From: CAZWCE01 sp964632505
Lineage (GTDB): Bacteria > Planctomycetota > Planctomycetia > Pirellulales > Thermoguttaceae
DNA: 64,000 bases
Assembly (NCBI GenBank): GCA_964632505.1
Contig: CAZWCE010000010.1
Coordinates: 62,001 to 126,000, forward strand
Direction of reading: 5' to 3'
Below, in pieces: positions 17,284 through 26,722 of the stretch. Every line of letters starts with the position of its first letter. Position 1 is the stretch's first letter. The position numbers and the translations under genes were made by a program. The notes under the pieces were generated by a model that saw only the letters and a program-made list of their open reading frames with translations, ran no database searches and was not told the DNA's origin.

Positions 17284-17324
17284 CGATTGCCCTCATTGGC
17301 TTCGGCAATCGCTCCGTTTTGTTA
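17284..17324 (+). terminator. Hairpin after the zinc-ribbon gene
   Basis: CGATTGCC (17284-17291) pairs perfectly with GGCAATCG (17304-17311), followed by CTCCGTTTTGTTA. The T-run is short and displaced, so termination is likely but not certain. Confidence 0.4.
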
Positions 17325-17346
17325 TCATCCCGTTTTCTGGTACAAT
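17319..17346 (+). promoter_or_regulatory. Putative promoter of the propeller-protein gene
   Basis: TTGTTA (17319-17324), 16-bp spacer, TACAAT (17341-17346), about 90 nt before the chosen start codon. Confidence 0.4.
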
Positions 17347-17440
17347 GATTGAGTTCACCTCTCAGGCAGCGACATCACTGTTGCTCGCCCCAAGGGTGGA
17401 ATCGGTAACCCCACCTCCCCGCATTCCAGGAGAATGGAGC

Positions 17441-20400
17441 ATGTGCGCACATCCCTATTTTTCACATCTCACGGTCTATTGTTTTCTCCTATTATCGATG
17501 ACCGCACCTTGCTCCGCGAAAGATTCTTCCCCTTCACTCGCCGAATCGCTCGCCCCCGGCGGAGTGGCCGTGGTCCTGACGAAAGCCCCCCTGCCCGAAA
17601 CGTTTTCCCTGGTTGAAAAAAAGCCGTTCACGGTGCAGGTGCTCTTGCCGGAAAGCACCCCCCGGGAGAAGGTCGACGACGTCCGCCGACAGCTCGCCGA
17701 GGTGGGAACCTACGGAAAATCCAGTGCCCGGAGCATGGCGTCGCATCCCCTCCCGTATGCCGAGAATCTGGTAAACGCCATCTTAATGGACGACACGGCG
17801 GGCAAACTCGTCACGACGAAACATCTCAAGGAATGTCGGCGCGTGCTCGCCCCCTTGGGAATTCTCGTGATGGAGTTTTCCGATACGCATCCCGCACCGA
17901 AATCGATCGAGCAGCTTGTGAAAGACATCGGCCTCCACGTGCTGGAGTGTTCGCCGCATCGAATCGTGGTCAAGAAACCATGGCCGAAGAACATTGACGA
18001 GTGGACGCATCATCTACACGGCCCGAACGGCAACCCGGTCGCGAACGATACCGTGGTCGGTCCACCGGAACATTATCAGTGGATCTCCACTCCCGAATGG
18101 ATGCGGTCGCACGAGAGCGATTCCAGCATTCGAGGTGTCGTCACCGCCGGCGCGCGATTCTTCTGCTTCGTCGATGAGGCGCCTACCAGCCTCGTCGGCC
18201 CGAAATCCCCCCCCGATCAATGGTCTGTGGTCGCTCAGGACGCATTTAACGGTGTCGAACTATGGAAAGTGCCGATTGACAATTGGGGATGGCGCCAATG
18301 GAAGCCTTCCTGGTTCACGCCACGTCCCGGCGTCATTCCCTTGAATCTCGATAAGCGCTTGGTCGCTACCGACAAGCACGTCTACGCCACGCTCGGCTTT
18401 CGCGCACCCGTTTCCCGTTTGGATGCCGAAACCGGTGCCCTGTTGAAGGAATATCCTCAAACCGCTCGGGCAAGCGAAATCCTCGTGCTCGAAGGCGATG
18501 AGCATCATCCCGAGCGCCTCGTGGTCACGGTCCTCGAAGAGGGATTCGATACCGCCCGCGTCCAGCTCATCGACGCCGACTCGGGCGAACTCCTCTGGAC
18601 TTCCGAAAACGCGTACCGGGGAACCACCACCGATTATTACCGCTTCAACGCCATGCGGGGCAAGGTGCCCCCGGCCGATGTGGATCCGACGCTCGATATC
18701 GCGACCGACGGCAAAATCGTCGCCCTCCTCGATCAGGAAGAGGTCGTGGGACTCGATTTCACGACCGGAAAGCAGCTCTGGCGAACCACCTTCCCGCTCG
18801 TTCCGGAAGACTTTCACGCCGGTCGTATCGACGCCGAACATAAGGTGTGGACCGGGACGATGATCGTCCTCGACGATGTAGTGATCCATGCCAGTCCCCA
18901 TCAGTTGGCCGGTTTCTCCGCCGAGTCGGGCAAACTTCTCTGGACCCAACCGAAGCAGTATCTCGGGCACCTCTGGTACGAATGGAAAGACGTCTTCGTC
19001 ATCGACGGCCTCGTCTGGACTTGGAGCGCCGAAGTCGAGAAGGAACTGCTTCTGGTCAACGGAAAGGCATCCGGCGCCAGCCGATTCCCCGTCGCCATGA
19101 ACGGTTATGATCTGCATACGGGAAAGAAGGTCGAAAGCATCTCTCTGGGGAAGATCTTCAAAACGCATCACCACCACCGCTGCTATCGCAACAAGGCGAC
19201 CCTGCGATACATCCTCGCGAGTCGACGCGGCACCGAATACGTCGATCTGAAAGAGGGAATGCATACCGTGCACAACTGGGTTCGGGGCACCTGCCATATG
19301 GGCATGATGCCGGCGAACGGCCTGCAGTACGCCCCCCCGCATCCCTGCGTTTGTTACTCCCAGGAGAAGATCAACGCCATGAATGCCCTCGCGCCGGCCC
19401 GACCGCGGGGACCGCTTCCGACGTGGTCGCCGAAAAACACACGGCTGGAAAAAGGTCCCGCTTACGGCAAGGTTGCGACTTCCGCCGCGAAGCCTTCAAA
19501 ACAGGACTGGGCGACCTGGCGAGGCGATTCCTTGCGGAGCGGTTCCGTGGAAACCACGCTCCCGGCCGATTTGGCGAAAAAATGGGAAGTCGGCGTCGGC
19601 GGACGACTCGCCGCTCCCGTTTCCGCGGCGGAGCTGGTCTTTTTGCCGGCGATCGATGCCCATCAATTGACGGCCTTCGACGCCGCGTCCGGCAAACGCC
19701 GATGGACATTCACCGCGGGGGGACGGATCGACACTCCGCCCACTTGGCACGAAGGGGCGATCCTGTTCGGTTCGGCCGACGGGTGGGTCTACTGCCTTCG
19801 GGCAAACGACGGACAGCTCGTCTGGCGTTTTCGCGCGGCGCCGTTGGAACGACAGATCGGCGCCTTCGGGCAATTGGAATCGGCCTGGCCCGTTCACGGC
19901 ACGGTCACGGTCGTTGACGACATCGCCTACTTCGCCGCGGGACGCTGTTCCCATCTCGACGGAGGTGTCATGCTCTGCGGAATCGAAACGAAAACCGGAA
20001 CGTTACGTCACCACCGGCTCCTGGAGGGACCCGATTACAACGTTGAGAATATCGAGCAGAATTATCGTCTGCCGCAAGGAGATCTGCCCGACATCCTCCA
20101 AAGCGACGGCGAGGTCCTCTTCATGCGGGAAAACGTCTACGACATGCAACTCGCCGAACTGCCGCGTCCGCCGAAAGAAGCCGCCCCCCGGGTGAGCACC
20201 ACCTCGGGCACCTTTCTCGACGAGACCTATTTCAAACGTCTCCCGTGGAAACTGGAGCAGAGCGGCCACGCCCGGATGATCGTTCATGACCGTTATGAGG
20301 CGTTCTGCCTCCGCATGTTCGATTCGTTGCAGGGGCTCAATCCCGACGTCTACTTCACGCCCGGCGAAAAGGGATATCTGCTCTACTCCATCGATAGCGG

Positions 20401-20695
20401 CGACGGAGAGAAACGGTGGTCCCATCGTATTCACCTCCGCGTGAATGCCATGGCGTTGACCGACAACTTCCTGCTGGTTGCCGGCGCGCCGGACGTCGTC
20501 GACCCGAAAGACCCCCTCGGCGCCTTCGAGGGGAGAAAAGGGGGCCGATGGTTGGCCATCGACCGCAACTCCGGAGAGAAGGCTTGGGAGACCGAGTTGG
20601 AGAGCCCACCGGTCTATCACGGGCTGATCGCCGCTGGTGGACAGGCGTACCTATCCACTCGAGACGGCCGGCTACTCTGCTTCGGGAAGAAATGA
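17441..20695 (+). CDS. Secreted methyltransferase-like/PQQ-type beta-propeller protein
   Basis: 1084 residues from the ATG at 17441, chosen because AGGAG lies 8 nt upstream and a signal peptide follows (HLTVYCFLLLSMTAPCSAKD). Residues ~30-185 resemble the C-terminal half of a Rossmann methyltransferase (LPYAENLVNAILMDD, then RRVLAPLGILVMEF), without an obvious SAM-binding glycine loop. The rest has repeated beta-propeller blades of the PQQ/BamB kind (GKQLWRTTFP, GKLLWTQPKQ, GKRRWTFTAGG, GQLVWRFRA, GEKAWETELE). Probably periplasmic or cell-surface. No reaction can be assigned; redox or ligand-binding roles are guesses. A terminator follows. Confidence 0.85.
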   Translation: MCAHPYFSHLTVYCFLLLSMTAPCSAKDSSPSLAESLAPGGVAVVLTKAPLPETFSLVEKKPFTVQVLLPESTPREKVDDVRRQLAEVGTYGKSSARSMASHPLPYAENLVNAILMDDTAGKLVTTKHLKECRRVLAPLGILVMEFSDTHPAPKSIEQLVKDIGLHVLECSPHRIVVKKPWPKNIDEWTHHLHGPNGNPVANDTVVGPPEHYQWISTPEWMRSHESDSSIRGVVTAGARFFCFVDEAPTSLVGPKSPPDQWSVVAQDAFNGVELWKVPIDNWGWRQWKPSWFTPRPGVIPLNLDKRLVATDKHVYATLGFRAPVSRLDAETGALLKEYPQTARASEILVLEGDEHHPERLVVTVLEEGFDTARVQLIDADSGELLWTSENAYRGTTTDYYRFNAMRGKVPPADVDPTLDIATDGKIVALLDQEEVVGLDFTTGKQLWRTTFPLVPEDFHAGRIDAEHKVWTGTMIVLDDVVIHASPHQLAGFSAESGKLLWTQPKQYLGHLWYEWKDVFVIDGLVWTWSAEVEKELLLVNGKASGASRFPVAMNGYDLHTGKKVESISLGKIFKTHHHHRCYRNKATLRYILASRRGTEYVDLKEGMHTVHNWVRGTCHMGMMPANGLQYAPPHPCVCYSQEKINAMNALAPARPRGPLPTWSPKNTRLEKGPAYGKVATSAAKPSKQDWATWRGDSLRSGSVETTLPADLAKKWEVGVGGRLAAPVSAAELVFLPAIDAHQLTAFDAASGKRRWTFTAGGRIDTPPTWHEGAILFGSADGWVYCLRANDGQLVWRFRAAPLERQIGAFGQLESAWPVHGTVTVVDDIAYFAAGRCSHLDGGVMLCGIETKTGTLRHHRLLEGPDYNVENIEQNYRLPQGDLPDILQSDGEVLFMRENVYDMQLAELPRPPKEAAPRVSTTSGTFLDETYFKRLPWKLEQSGHARMIVHDRYEAFCLRMFDSLQGLNPDVYFTPGEKGYLLYSIDSGDGEKRWSHRIHLRVNAMALTDNFLLVAGAPDVVDPKDPLGAFEGRKGGRWLAIDRNSGEKAWETELESPPVYHGLIAAGGQAYLSTRDGRLLCFGKK

Positions 20696-20721
20696 TGCTG
20701 AATCCCGGCTTCAAGAACTTC

Positions 20722-20758
20722 AACCGACCCCGGTCCACCGCGACGGGGGCCGGTTTTT
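20722..20758 (+). terminator. Intrinsic terminator between the propeller gene and flgL
   Basis: AACCG..CCCC pairs with GGGG..CGGTT around a 13-nt loop, followed by TTTTT. It sits 27 bp after the stop of the + strand gene, in the convergent gap with flgL. Confidence 0.6.
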
Positions 20759-20779
20759 CATCCACTCGGCGCGACTTGT

Positions 20780-23700
20780 TCAGAGAAAGTTGATCAGGCT
20801 GAGCTGGAACATCTTGCTGGTCGCCTGAAGACTCGCCTGATAGGAGATCTGCTGGTTCGTGTACTGCACGACCAGGCTGGAGAGATCGATCTCATGGGCC
20901 TCGCTCAGCGCAGTACGGAGATTCACCTCTTCATCGTCCAACCGAGCGTTGATCGTATCGAGCCCTTCCTGACGCACCCCCAACTCGGCCCGGGCGAAAT
21001 TGATCCGATCGACCGCCTCGTCGAGTGTGTTCACCGCCCGTTCCACTTCGAGCAAGTCCCCGCTTTCCAGACCCTGCTGAAGCCGAATCATCGCGTTGAA
21101 GAGCGAATTCGCTTCCCGCGGGTTCGGATCCTTCCCCTTGAGCTGGTCGTCCTCACCGCCTTCCATCACCGGAGGATCCAACGGATTGGTCAGGTCGATC
21201 ACGCCCGTTCCATCGCTCGTGGTGCCGTCGCTGTTCGTGCCGTTGATCACCTCGAACATCGTTTTCAGTTCCCCGGTCGCGTTGTCCTCGAACAACGTGA
21301 TGATGTCGTCGGCGGTGGTGATCGTATCGTTCACCTCGAACCGCAGAATACGGTTCACCGAATCCCAGGAAAAACCGGTATCCCCGGGATTTCCCGCGGG
21401 AACCGTATCCTCGAAGACAATCGAAACATCATTGGCGTAGGTGCCGGTCGAGAGTGCCCGGAAGAGGAGATTGCTGTTCGGCGCCGTGGAGGCGACGTTC
21501 GTGCCGGCCCGGGTGCCGACGGTGGTGGTCGTCTCGTACTCTTCGCCGGAAGGGATGAGCCCAAGGTCGATCGCCGCCGTGCTCAACTCCGCTCTCCGCA
21601 CGGTCGTCTCCTCGATTCCGATACTGTAGTCGGTCAACTCGATCCCGTTGCCGTACTCCGCCAGGGAGGCGACGAGCCGATCGTCGGCGTTGTCCGGGTG
21701 ATCGTTGATCGCCTCGAGCACTTCCTCCATCGTCAAACACCCTTCGATGTCGATCGCCAGTGTCACGCCATCCTTTCGGGTGATGTAGAAATCGGTTCCG
21801 CCGTTATCCCCACCGGCCGTCTGCACGGAACCGGCGTAAACCACGCCTTCGCCGGAATTTTCTCCGAGTGTGTCGTCCAGCTCCAGGGTGAAATACTCTT
21901 TCGGCCCCGGCAGTTGATTGAACGCCTCGACGACTTCGCACGCCCGCGTCGTCCCGGGATTGATGCCGATGGTGATCGTCTTGGCCACCTGATCCCAAGC
22001 GACGGAAACATCATCCTGCGGCGGACTGTGCGCGACGAATTCGAGCGTGTAATCGTTCCACGGATCCCCTTCCTGCTTCGCGCGGAGGATCATCGCGCTG
22101 TCGGCCGACATCTCCTGATAGACCGCCTCGGCGTTCGTGCCGGGCCCTTGGTAGTCCATCACCCCCCGCTCGTAGTCGAGTTCTTCGAGCTTCGTTTCAA
22201 GAGCGAGCGAACGGATCCCCAATTGCGAGGCGGAATCGCCGCCGTTCTCCCCGATGGTGAAGTCGGTCCCACTGATGCGCGTCCGCACGTCGATTCCGTC
22301 CAGGTCTTCGTTGATCTCCGCCGTCACCCCGACGGTCGGGTCGTTGATCTCGTTGAGCAGATCGCCGAACGTCTCGCACTTGGTGAAGTCGATCGTGTGC
22401 GAAACTCCGCCGTTCTCAATCTGCAGGCCTTCGCGATCGAGTGATTGTCCCGAACCGTAATCGGTCGTGCCGAAGACCCATGGTGAATTGGGAAGCAGCG
22501 GTACGGTCCCTTGACCGGCGTCTTCCTCCAGAGCAGTATCGAGGGGATCGAGCCGGGCCTCCAGCGGCGGAAAATTGGCCGGGTCCGCCGGATGATTGAT
22601 CGCCCGAATGATGTCCTCGGCGGTCGACGCATCGGGATGAATATGCACCAGCACCTGATTCGTCGCGGCATCATACTCGGCCCATTCCGCGTCGGCATCC
22701 GGAGGAATCGTATTCTCGGCCACCAGGGCGATGTCGATGCCGTTCATGTTCCACGTATCGGTCACGTTGCCGTCGGCGTCCTCGTACTCAATGACTCCGC
22801 CGTTCTCTTTTCCTTGGACGATCAGATTATTGTTCTTTCCTGCGAATCGGAGGTAAGCCCGGGTCTTGCTTCCCAAGAGATCCTCCACGGGCGTTGCAAG
22901 AGAAACGCTCGGGTCGAGATCCTCCCCGACGATCACGCCGGTCGGTGAAGGATCTTCGGTGAAAATCCCCAACTCGTGAGCGACCATGCCGATGCCGATC
23001 TCCTCAATCGCCAACTCGCCGGGAGTGGTTGTGTCCAGAGCGATGTTGATGCCGTGGTCGGTCAGTTCGATGTTGAGTTTCGCACCCTCGGGAGCGTTCT
23101 CTTTGATCTTCTTGCAGGCGTCTTCCACCGTGACGCAGTTGGTCATATCGACGACCTTGCCGGTGGTATCTCCCGAGGTCGTGTCGGTGTATTCGATACG
23201 GATCGATCCCTCCCCGACCCCTTTACCCCCGTTCAGTTCCGACAGAAGCGTCGTTTCGGTCAACGCGGGATTCAGATCGGTCCTACCGCGAACCGGCTCC
23301 GAAATCGCTCCGAAAACCTCCACCCCGTTCATGTTCGTCTGGCTCAAGAGATCGAAATCGGACCAGGAAAAGATATCCGATTCGTTGCCCATGTACTCTA
23401 CCGAATAGGCGTCCTCACCCCACTCGAAGGGCCGGGTATCGGTCACCGAACCGGTGAAGAGATAACGGTCGCGGAACTTGTAATTTCCGACCGAGACCAT
23501 CTGCTGCAAGGAGAGTTTCACCGTTTGGGCAATCGCCTTGCGCTGGGTGGCGCTGGTCGTGGTGCTGAGCGACTCCAGTGCCAACGACCGCGCCTCGTTG
23601 GTCATGTTGTTGATTTCCGAAAGCGACGAATCACTCGTGGTCAGGTACGATTGCGTCGCCTCGAGGTTGATCTTCATCTGGGCTTTGCGTTCCAACTGCG

Positions 23701-23887
23701 CCTGAAGCGACATCGCCGTCGAGGCTTGGAACGGCTCGTCGCTGCCGAAATGGTAGCGCAGTCCCGTGCTGAGCTGATCTTCCAACCGGAACATCTTCTG
23801 CTGCTGCGACTGTACATTTGAGAGCATCGTTCCGGAAACCAGCGAATGGCTGATCCGATTGAACGAAAAGGCCGAAATGGAATCCAT
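20780..23887 (-). CDS. flgL: Flagellar hook-filament junction protein FlgL (HAP3), extra long
   Basis: 1035 residues against about 300 in enteric FlgL. Residues 1-190 and 925-1035 are the alpha-helical D0/D1 ends of the flagellin/FlgL fold (MLSNVQSQQQKMFRLEDQLS and NFARAELGVRQEGLDTINAR). The inserted ~730 residues contain three copies of a hook-IN-like repeat (about 228-310, 485-560, 697-778) alternating with three copies of a second beta-rich unit (about 341-435, 596-660, 803-883). Each hook-IN copy has a cysteine at the same place (C251, C504, C717). FlgL joins hook to filament outside the cell. Last gene of the flagellar operon, 76 bp after flgK. Confidence 0.9.
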   Translation of the reverse strand: MDSISAFSFNRISHSLVSGTMLSNVQSQQQKMFRLEDQLSTGLRYHFGSDEPFQASTAMSLQAQLERKAQMKINLEATQSYLTTSDSSLSEINNMTNEARSLALESLSTTTSATQRKAIAQTVKLSLQQMVSVGNYKFRDRYLFTGSVTDTRPFEWGEDAYSVEYMGNESDIFSWSDFDLLSQTNMNGVEVFGAISEPVRGRTDLNPALTETTLLSELNGGKGVGEGSIRIEYTDTTSGDTTGKVVDMTNCVTVEDACKKIKENAPEGAKLNIELTDHGINIALDTTTPGELAIEEIGIGMVAHELGIFTEDPSPTGVIVGEDLDPSVSLATPVEDLLGSKTRAYLRFAGKNNNLIVQGKENGGVIEYEDADGNVTDTWNMNGIDIALVAENTIPPDADAEWAEYDAATNQVLVHIHPDASTAEDIIRAINHPADPANFPPLEARLDPLDTALEEDAGQGTVPLLPNSPWVFGTTDYGSGQSLDREGLQIENGGVSHTIDFTKCETFGDLLNEINDPTVGVTAEINEDLDGIDVRTRISGTDFTIGENGGDSASQLGIRSLALETKLEELDYERGVMDYQGPGTNAEAVYQEMSADSAMILRAKQEGDPWNDYTLEFVAHSPPQDDVSVAWDQVAKTITIGINPGTTRACEVVEAFNQLPGPKEYFTLELDDTLGENSGEGVVYAGSVQTAGGDNGGTDFYITRKDGVTLAIDIEGCLTMEEVLEAINDHPDNADDRLVASLAEYGNGIELTDYSIGIEETTVRRAELSTAAIDLGLIPSGEEYETTTTVGTRAGTNVASTAPNSNLLFRALSTGTYANDVSIVFEDTVPAGNPGDTGFSWDSVNRILRFEVNDTITTADDIITLFEDNATGELKTMFEVINGTNSDGTTSDGTGVIDLTNPLDPPVMEGGEDDQLKGKDPNPREANSLFNAMIRLQQGLESGDLLEVERAVNTLDEAVDRINFARAELGVRQEGLDTINARLDDEEVNLRTALSEAHEIDLSSLVVQYTNQQISYQASLQATSKMFQLSLINFL

Positions 23888-23963
23888 CGTTTCTGTTTCC
23901 TCTCCCCAAGGAATCCCCGTGCCGGAATCGGCCGGTCGGTCAAACCGGCAAGGAACGGTTGGG

Positions 23964-25721
23964 TTATATCGTCATCAGTGTTTCGAGCATCTGGTCGATC
24001 ACGCCGATATATTTGGCCGATGCTTGATAGGAACGCTGGAACGACATCAGTTGCACCGTCTCCTCGTCGACGTTGACCCCACTGATCGATTGTTTCTGGG
24101 CCTCCAGGGTCTTTTGGAACATCCGATCCCCTTGCGCCATCGATTTCGTCACCGCGGCATTCTGCGTCATCTCGTTGACGATCCCTTGATAGATCTCCAT
24201 GAGTGTCTGGTCATCCTGCTCGGGTATTTGAACCTCCGGCAGATTTGCCAAATCGACTGCGTTGTCGGTATCGTGTCCGATGCCTTCCTTACTCGCGGCG
24301 AACTTGCGTGGATCGTCGATGATCGTCTCGTTCACACCGATATCCGTTCCCTTCGACCCGGTGAAAAACACGTTGATTCCCAAAGCCGCGAGCACACCGC
24401 TGCTGTCGTTGGAAAAGGCGAACTCCACGTCCTCCGCGTCGGTCTCGATGACCAGTTGATGATGATTGTTGATCGTGGCGCCGACACCGTCGACCGCGTC
24501 GATCGCGTCGCGAAGATCCTTTAGCGTCATCCCTTCCAGGGGGTCGGGCGGATCGAGACCGAAGGGATCGGCGTCCGGATCCTTTTCCGGAACCTCCTCG
24601 AGGGGGACGCGGATCCGCGTGGTCTCGGTCAGCCCCGTCGTCTTGTTGCGGACCAGAAAATCGAAGGCCCCGTTTTTCGGCGTGAAGGTCAGCCCCGCTT
24701 CATTCAGCGCGATATCGTGTTCTTCGACCTTCGTGATCGCCGTGAGCTTCTCGTACCCCGAAAGCCCCTGACCGGACGTAAAAATACGATTGAACTCCCT
24801 CACCAGCGTTTCGGCGTATTCATCGAGCTTTTCGGTATATTTCCCGTAGATGTCGTCCCGAGCATGATACATCCCCTGCAACCTGCCCGAAGAGACTTCG
24901 AGCTTCCGCGTCGTCTGTTCGATGCGTAGCGTGGCCAGCGACATCCCCGCCCCTTCCGGTGTTTCGTACTCGACGACCAGATTCCGCTGGATACTCTCAC
25001 TCACCAGCACGTCGGATCCGCAATAGACCGAGATCATGCCCGTGCGGTCGTCCTCCCGCGTGCGGACGTTGATGATCTCCGAGAGCTTCGAGACCGCCAG
25101 CAGACGCTGGTCGCGCAGTCCGACCGCCTGGCTGCTCGTCTTGCTTCCGGCCTCAATGCCCGCGATGTTCATGTTCAGTTCCTGAATCTCCTCGAGCAAG
25201 AGATTGATCGACTCGGCGGTGTCGGCGATCTGCTCATTCACCTCGTTCCGCATCTGGAGAACCTGCTCCGAGGTGTGATTGATGTCCTCGCTGAGTTTCT
25301 TGCCTTGCACCGCCGCGAGATGACGGAACGACGTGCTCTCGGGCTGGTTGAGCACATTGCTGATGGAATTGAAAAATTCGTCGAGCGAGGTGCTCAGATC
25401 TTCCTCGGTCAACTCACCGGTGAGCGATTCCAGTTGCGTATAGTGTTTCTCCTGGGTCGAGGTATTCGTCGCGTCGCTGATCGAGAGATTCAGCCGTTCT
25501 TCCAGGTAGGTGTCGATCACCTGGGTGACGCCTTCCGATTCCACGCCGGTGCCGAGGGTCGTGTTGCCGCGCCGTTGCGTCGGCGAAGTCTTCAATTCCA
25601 ACTGCTCGCGGATGTACCCCGCCGTGTTGGAGTTTGCAAGATTCTGGCCGACCACCTGCATCCCCATCGAATTGATCTGCAGGGTCCGGGAGGCCATGTT
25701 CAACGAACTGAAAAGTGACAT
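23964..25721 (-). CDS. flgK: Flagellar hook-associated protein FlgK (HAP1)
   Basis: 585 residues, normal range. The N-terminal rod/hook signature is clear (LQINSMGMQVVGQNLANSNT followed by AGYIREQ). The D1 coiled-coil segment follows (residues ~90-220). The C-terminal D0 helix has 'SFQRSYQASAKYIGVIDQML'. FlgK forms the first layer between hook and FlgL. It lies between flgN (its probable chaperone) and flgL, on the same strand with short gaps. Confidence 0.95.
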   Translation of the reverse strand: MSLFSSLNMASRTLQINSMGMQVVGQNLANSNTAGYIREQLELKTSPTQRRGNTTLGTGVESEGVTQVIDTYLEERLNLSISDATNTSTQEKHYTQLESLTGELTEEDLSTSLDEFFNSISNVLNQPESTSFRHLAAVQGKKLSEDINHTSEQVLQMRNEVNEQIADTAESINLLLEEIQELNMNIAGIEAGSKTSSQAVGLRDQRLLAVSKLSEIINVRTREDDRTGMISVYCGSDVLVSESIQRNLVVEYETPEGAGMSLATLRIEQTTRKLEVSSGRLQGMYHARDDIYGKYTEKLDEYAETLVREFNRIFTSGQGLSGYEKLTAITKVEEHDIALNEAGLTFTPKNGAFDFLVRNKTTGLTETTRIRVPLEEVPEKDPDADPFGLDPPDPLEGMTLKDLRDAIDAVDGVGATINNHHQLVIETDAEDVEFAFSNDSSGVLAALGINVFFTGSKGTDIGVNETIIDDPRKFAASKEGIGHDTDNAVDLANLPEVQIPEQDDQTLMEIYQGIVNEMTQNAAVTKSMAQGDRMFQKTLEAQKQSISGVNVDEETVQLMSFQRSYQASAKYIGVIDQMLETLMTI

Positions 25722-25764
25722 GATTCCATTCTCTCAGGATTGATTCGTCGCCATCCAAACAGAT

Positions 25765-26259
25765 TCACGCGACGCGATCCATCAACGATCCGCCGGTGGG
25801 CCCGACACTCTTGTGACGCGCTCCGTTATAAGTGGCGTGGTTGCGTCCTCGCGTGGCGATGATCTCCAGAATTTGCGAAAGATGGATCAACGTGCGCTGC
25901 GTGATCACCCAGTTCACCACGCTCTGATGCCGCAGAAGCCGCGTCTGGCCGGAAGCCTTCCGGAATGACCGGGCCAGATCGCCCTTCTCCGATTTGGAAA
26001 TCGCCTCTGAGAGCGATTGCAGACTATCGGCGGGCAATCCCTCGGCGGCGGCGCGTTCCAAGAGCGACTGGCGCCGTTGCATGCATTCCTGCAAACGCTG
26101 CATGGCCCCCTCCTCCTCCCCGGCGATTTCCCGAAGCCCCTGTTCGTTCGAATCGGCCAACATACGCCGCTTCCGAGACAGGATATCGAGCGTTCCGACT
26201 TGCACCTCCGACAGATCCCCCAAAAAATCGGCCAGTTCCGTTTCCCATGCTGTCTGCAT
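25765..26259 (-). CDS. flgN: FlgN-like flagellar export chaperone
   Basis: 164 residues, almost entirely alpha-helical with heptad-like Leu/Glu/Gln content (ADFLGDLSEVQVGTLDILSR), as in FlgN. FlgN binds the C-termini of FlgK and FlgL before export. Sequence conservation in this family is low, so the call rests on length, helical character and position directly before flgK-flgL. RBS AAGGGGAA precedes the ATG. Confidence 0.75.
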   Translation of the reverse strand: MQTAWETELADFLGDLSEVQVGTLDILSRKRRMLADSNEQGLREIAGEEEGAMQRLQECMQRRQSLLERAAAEGLPADSLQSLSEAISKSEKGDLARSFRKASGQTRLLRHQSVVNWVITQRTLIHLSQILEIIATRGRNHATYNGARHKSVGPTGGSLMDRVA

Positions 26260-26276
26260 GTTCTTCCCCTTGCATG

Positions 26277-26306
26277 ATTATATGTATAGATAGTTAATAC
26301 TCGCAA
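26277..26306 (-). promoter_or_regulatory. Possible internal promoter before flgN-flgK-flgL
   Basis: Minus strand: TTGCGA (26306-26301), 18-bp spacer, TATAAT (26282-26277). The leader would be only about 10 nt, which weakens the call. Confidence 0.3.
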
Positions 26307-26351
26307 TGACTTCGGCGACCACACGTTTCCGAAGCGCGATCGACTGCGCGA

Positions 26352-26681
26352 CTACAGTTGACGTGGAGCGTTCATCAATTCGAACATCGGCTGACTGAGC
26401 GTTTCCGAAGTCGCCTCGGTCATCTTCTCGACCAACACTTGATCGAGCTGCTGCTGGAAAATCTCTTCCGCCCGACCTCCGTGAAAATAGGGGTTTTCAT
26501 CGAGAGTCTTCCGCATCGACTTGACCATCTGCCCGAAGATCATCTCACCGGTAAACTGGTGGAAGACCTTACGGAATTCCTCTTGATCCTTCCCTTGACC
26601 GCGTTGCGGTGCGGTCGGCTTCGGCTCCATCGCCTGCCGCATGGCCAACTGACTACGCCCGATCGTTCCCATGGCATCCAT
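26352..26681 (-). CDS. flgJ: Rod-binding protein, FlgJ N-terminal domain only
   Basis: 109 residues carrying the rod-binding segment of FlgJ (EEFRKVFHQFTGEMIFGQMV and MTEATSETLSQPMFELM). The C-terminal muramidase domain found in enteric FlgJ is absent, a common arrangement in which the peptidoglycan hydrolase is encoded elsewhere. It caps the growing rod in the periplasm. GGGAG precedes the ATG. It lies 41 bp after flgI. Confidence 0.85.
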   Translation of the reverse strand: MDAMGTIGRSQLAMRQAMEPKPTAPQRGQGKDQEEFRKVFHQFTGEMIFGQMVKSMRKTLDENPYFHGGRAEEIFQQQLDQVLVEKMTEATSETLSQPMFELMNAPRQL

Positions 26682-26722
26682 ACTGATCTCCCGTCTCTTA
26701 ACGATGTATTCCCTCGAGTCCC

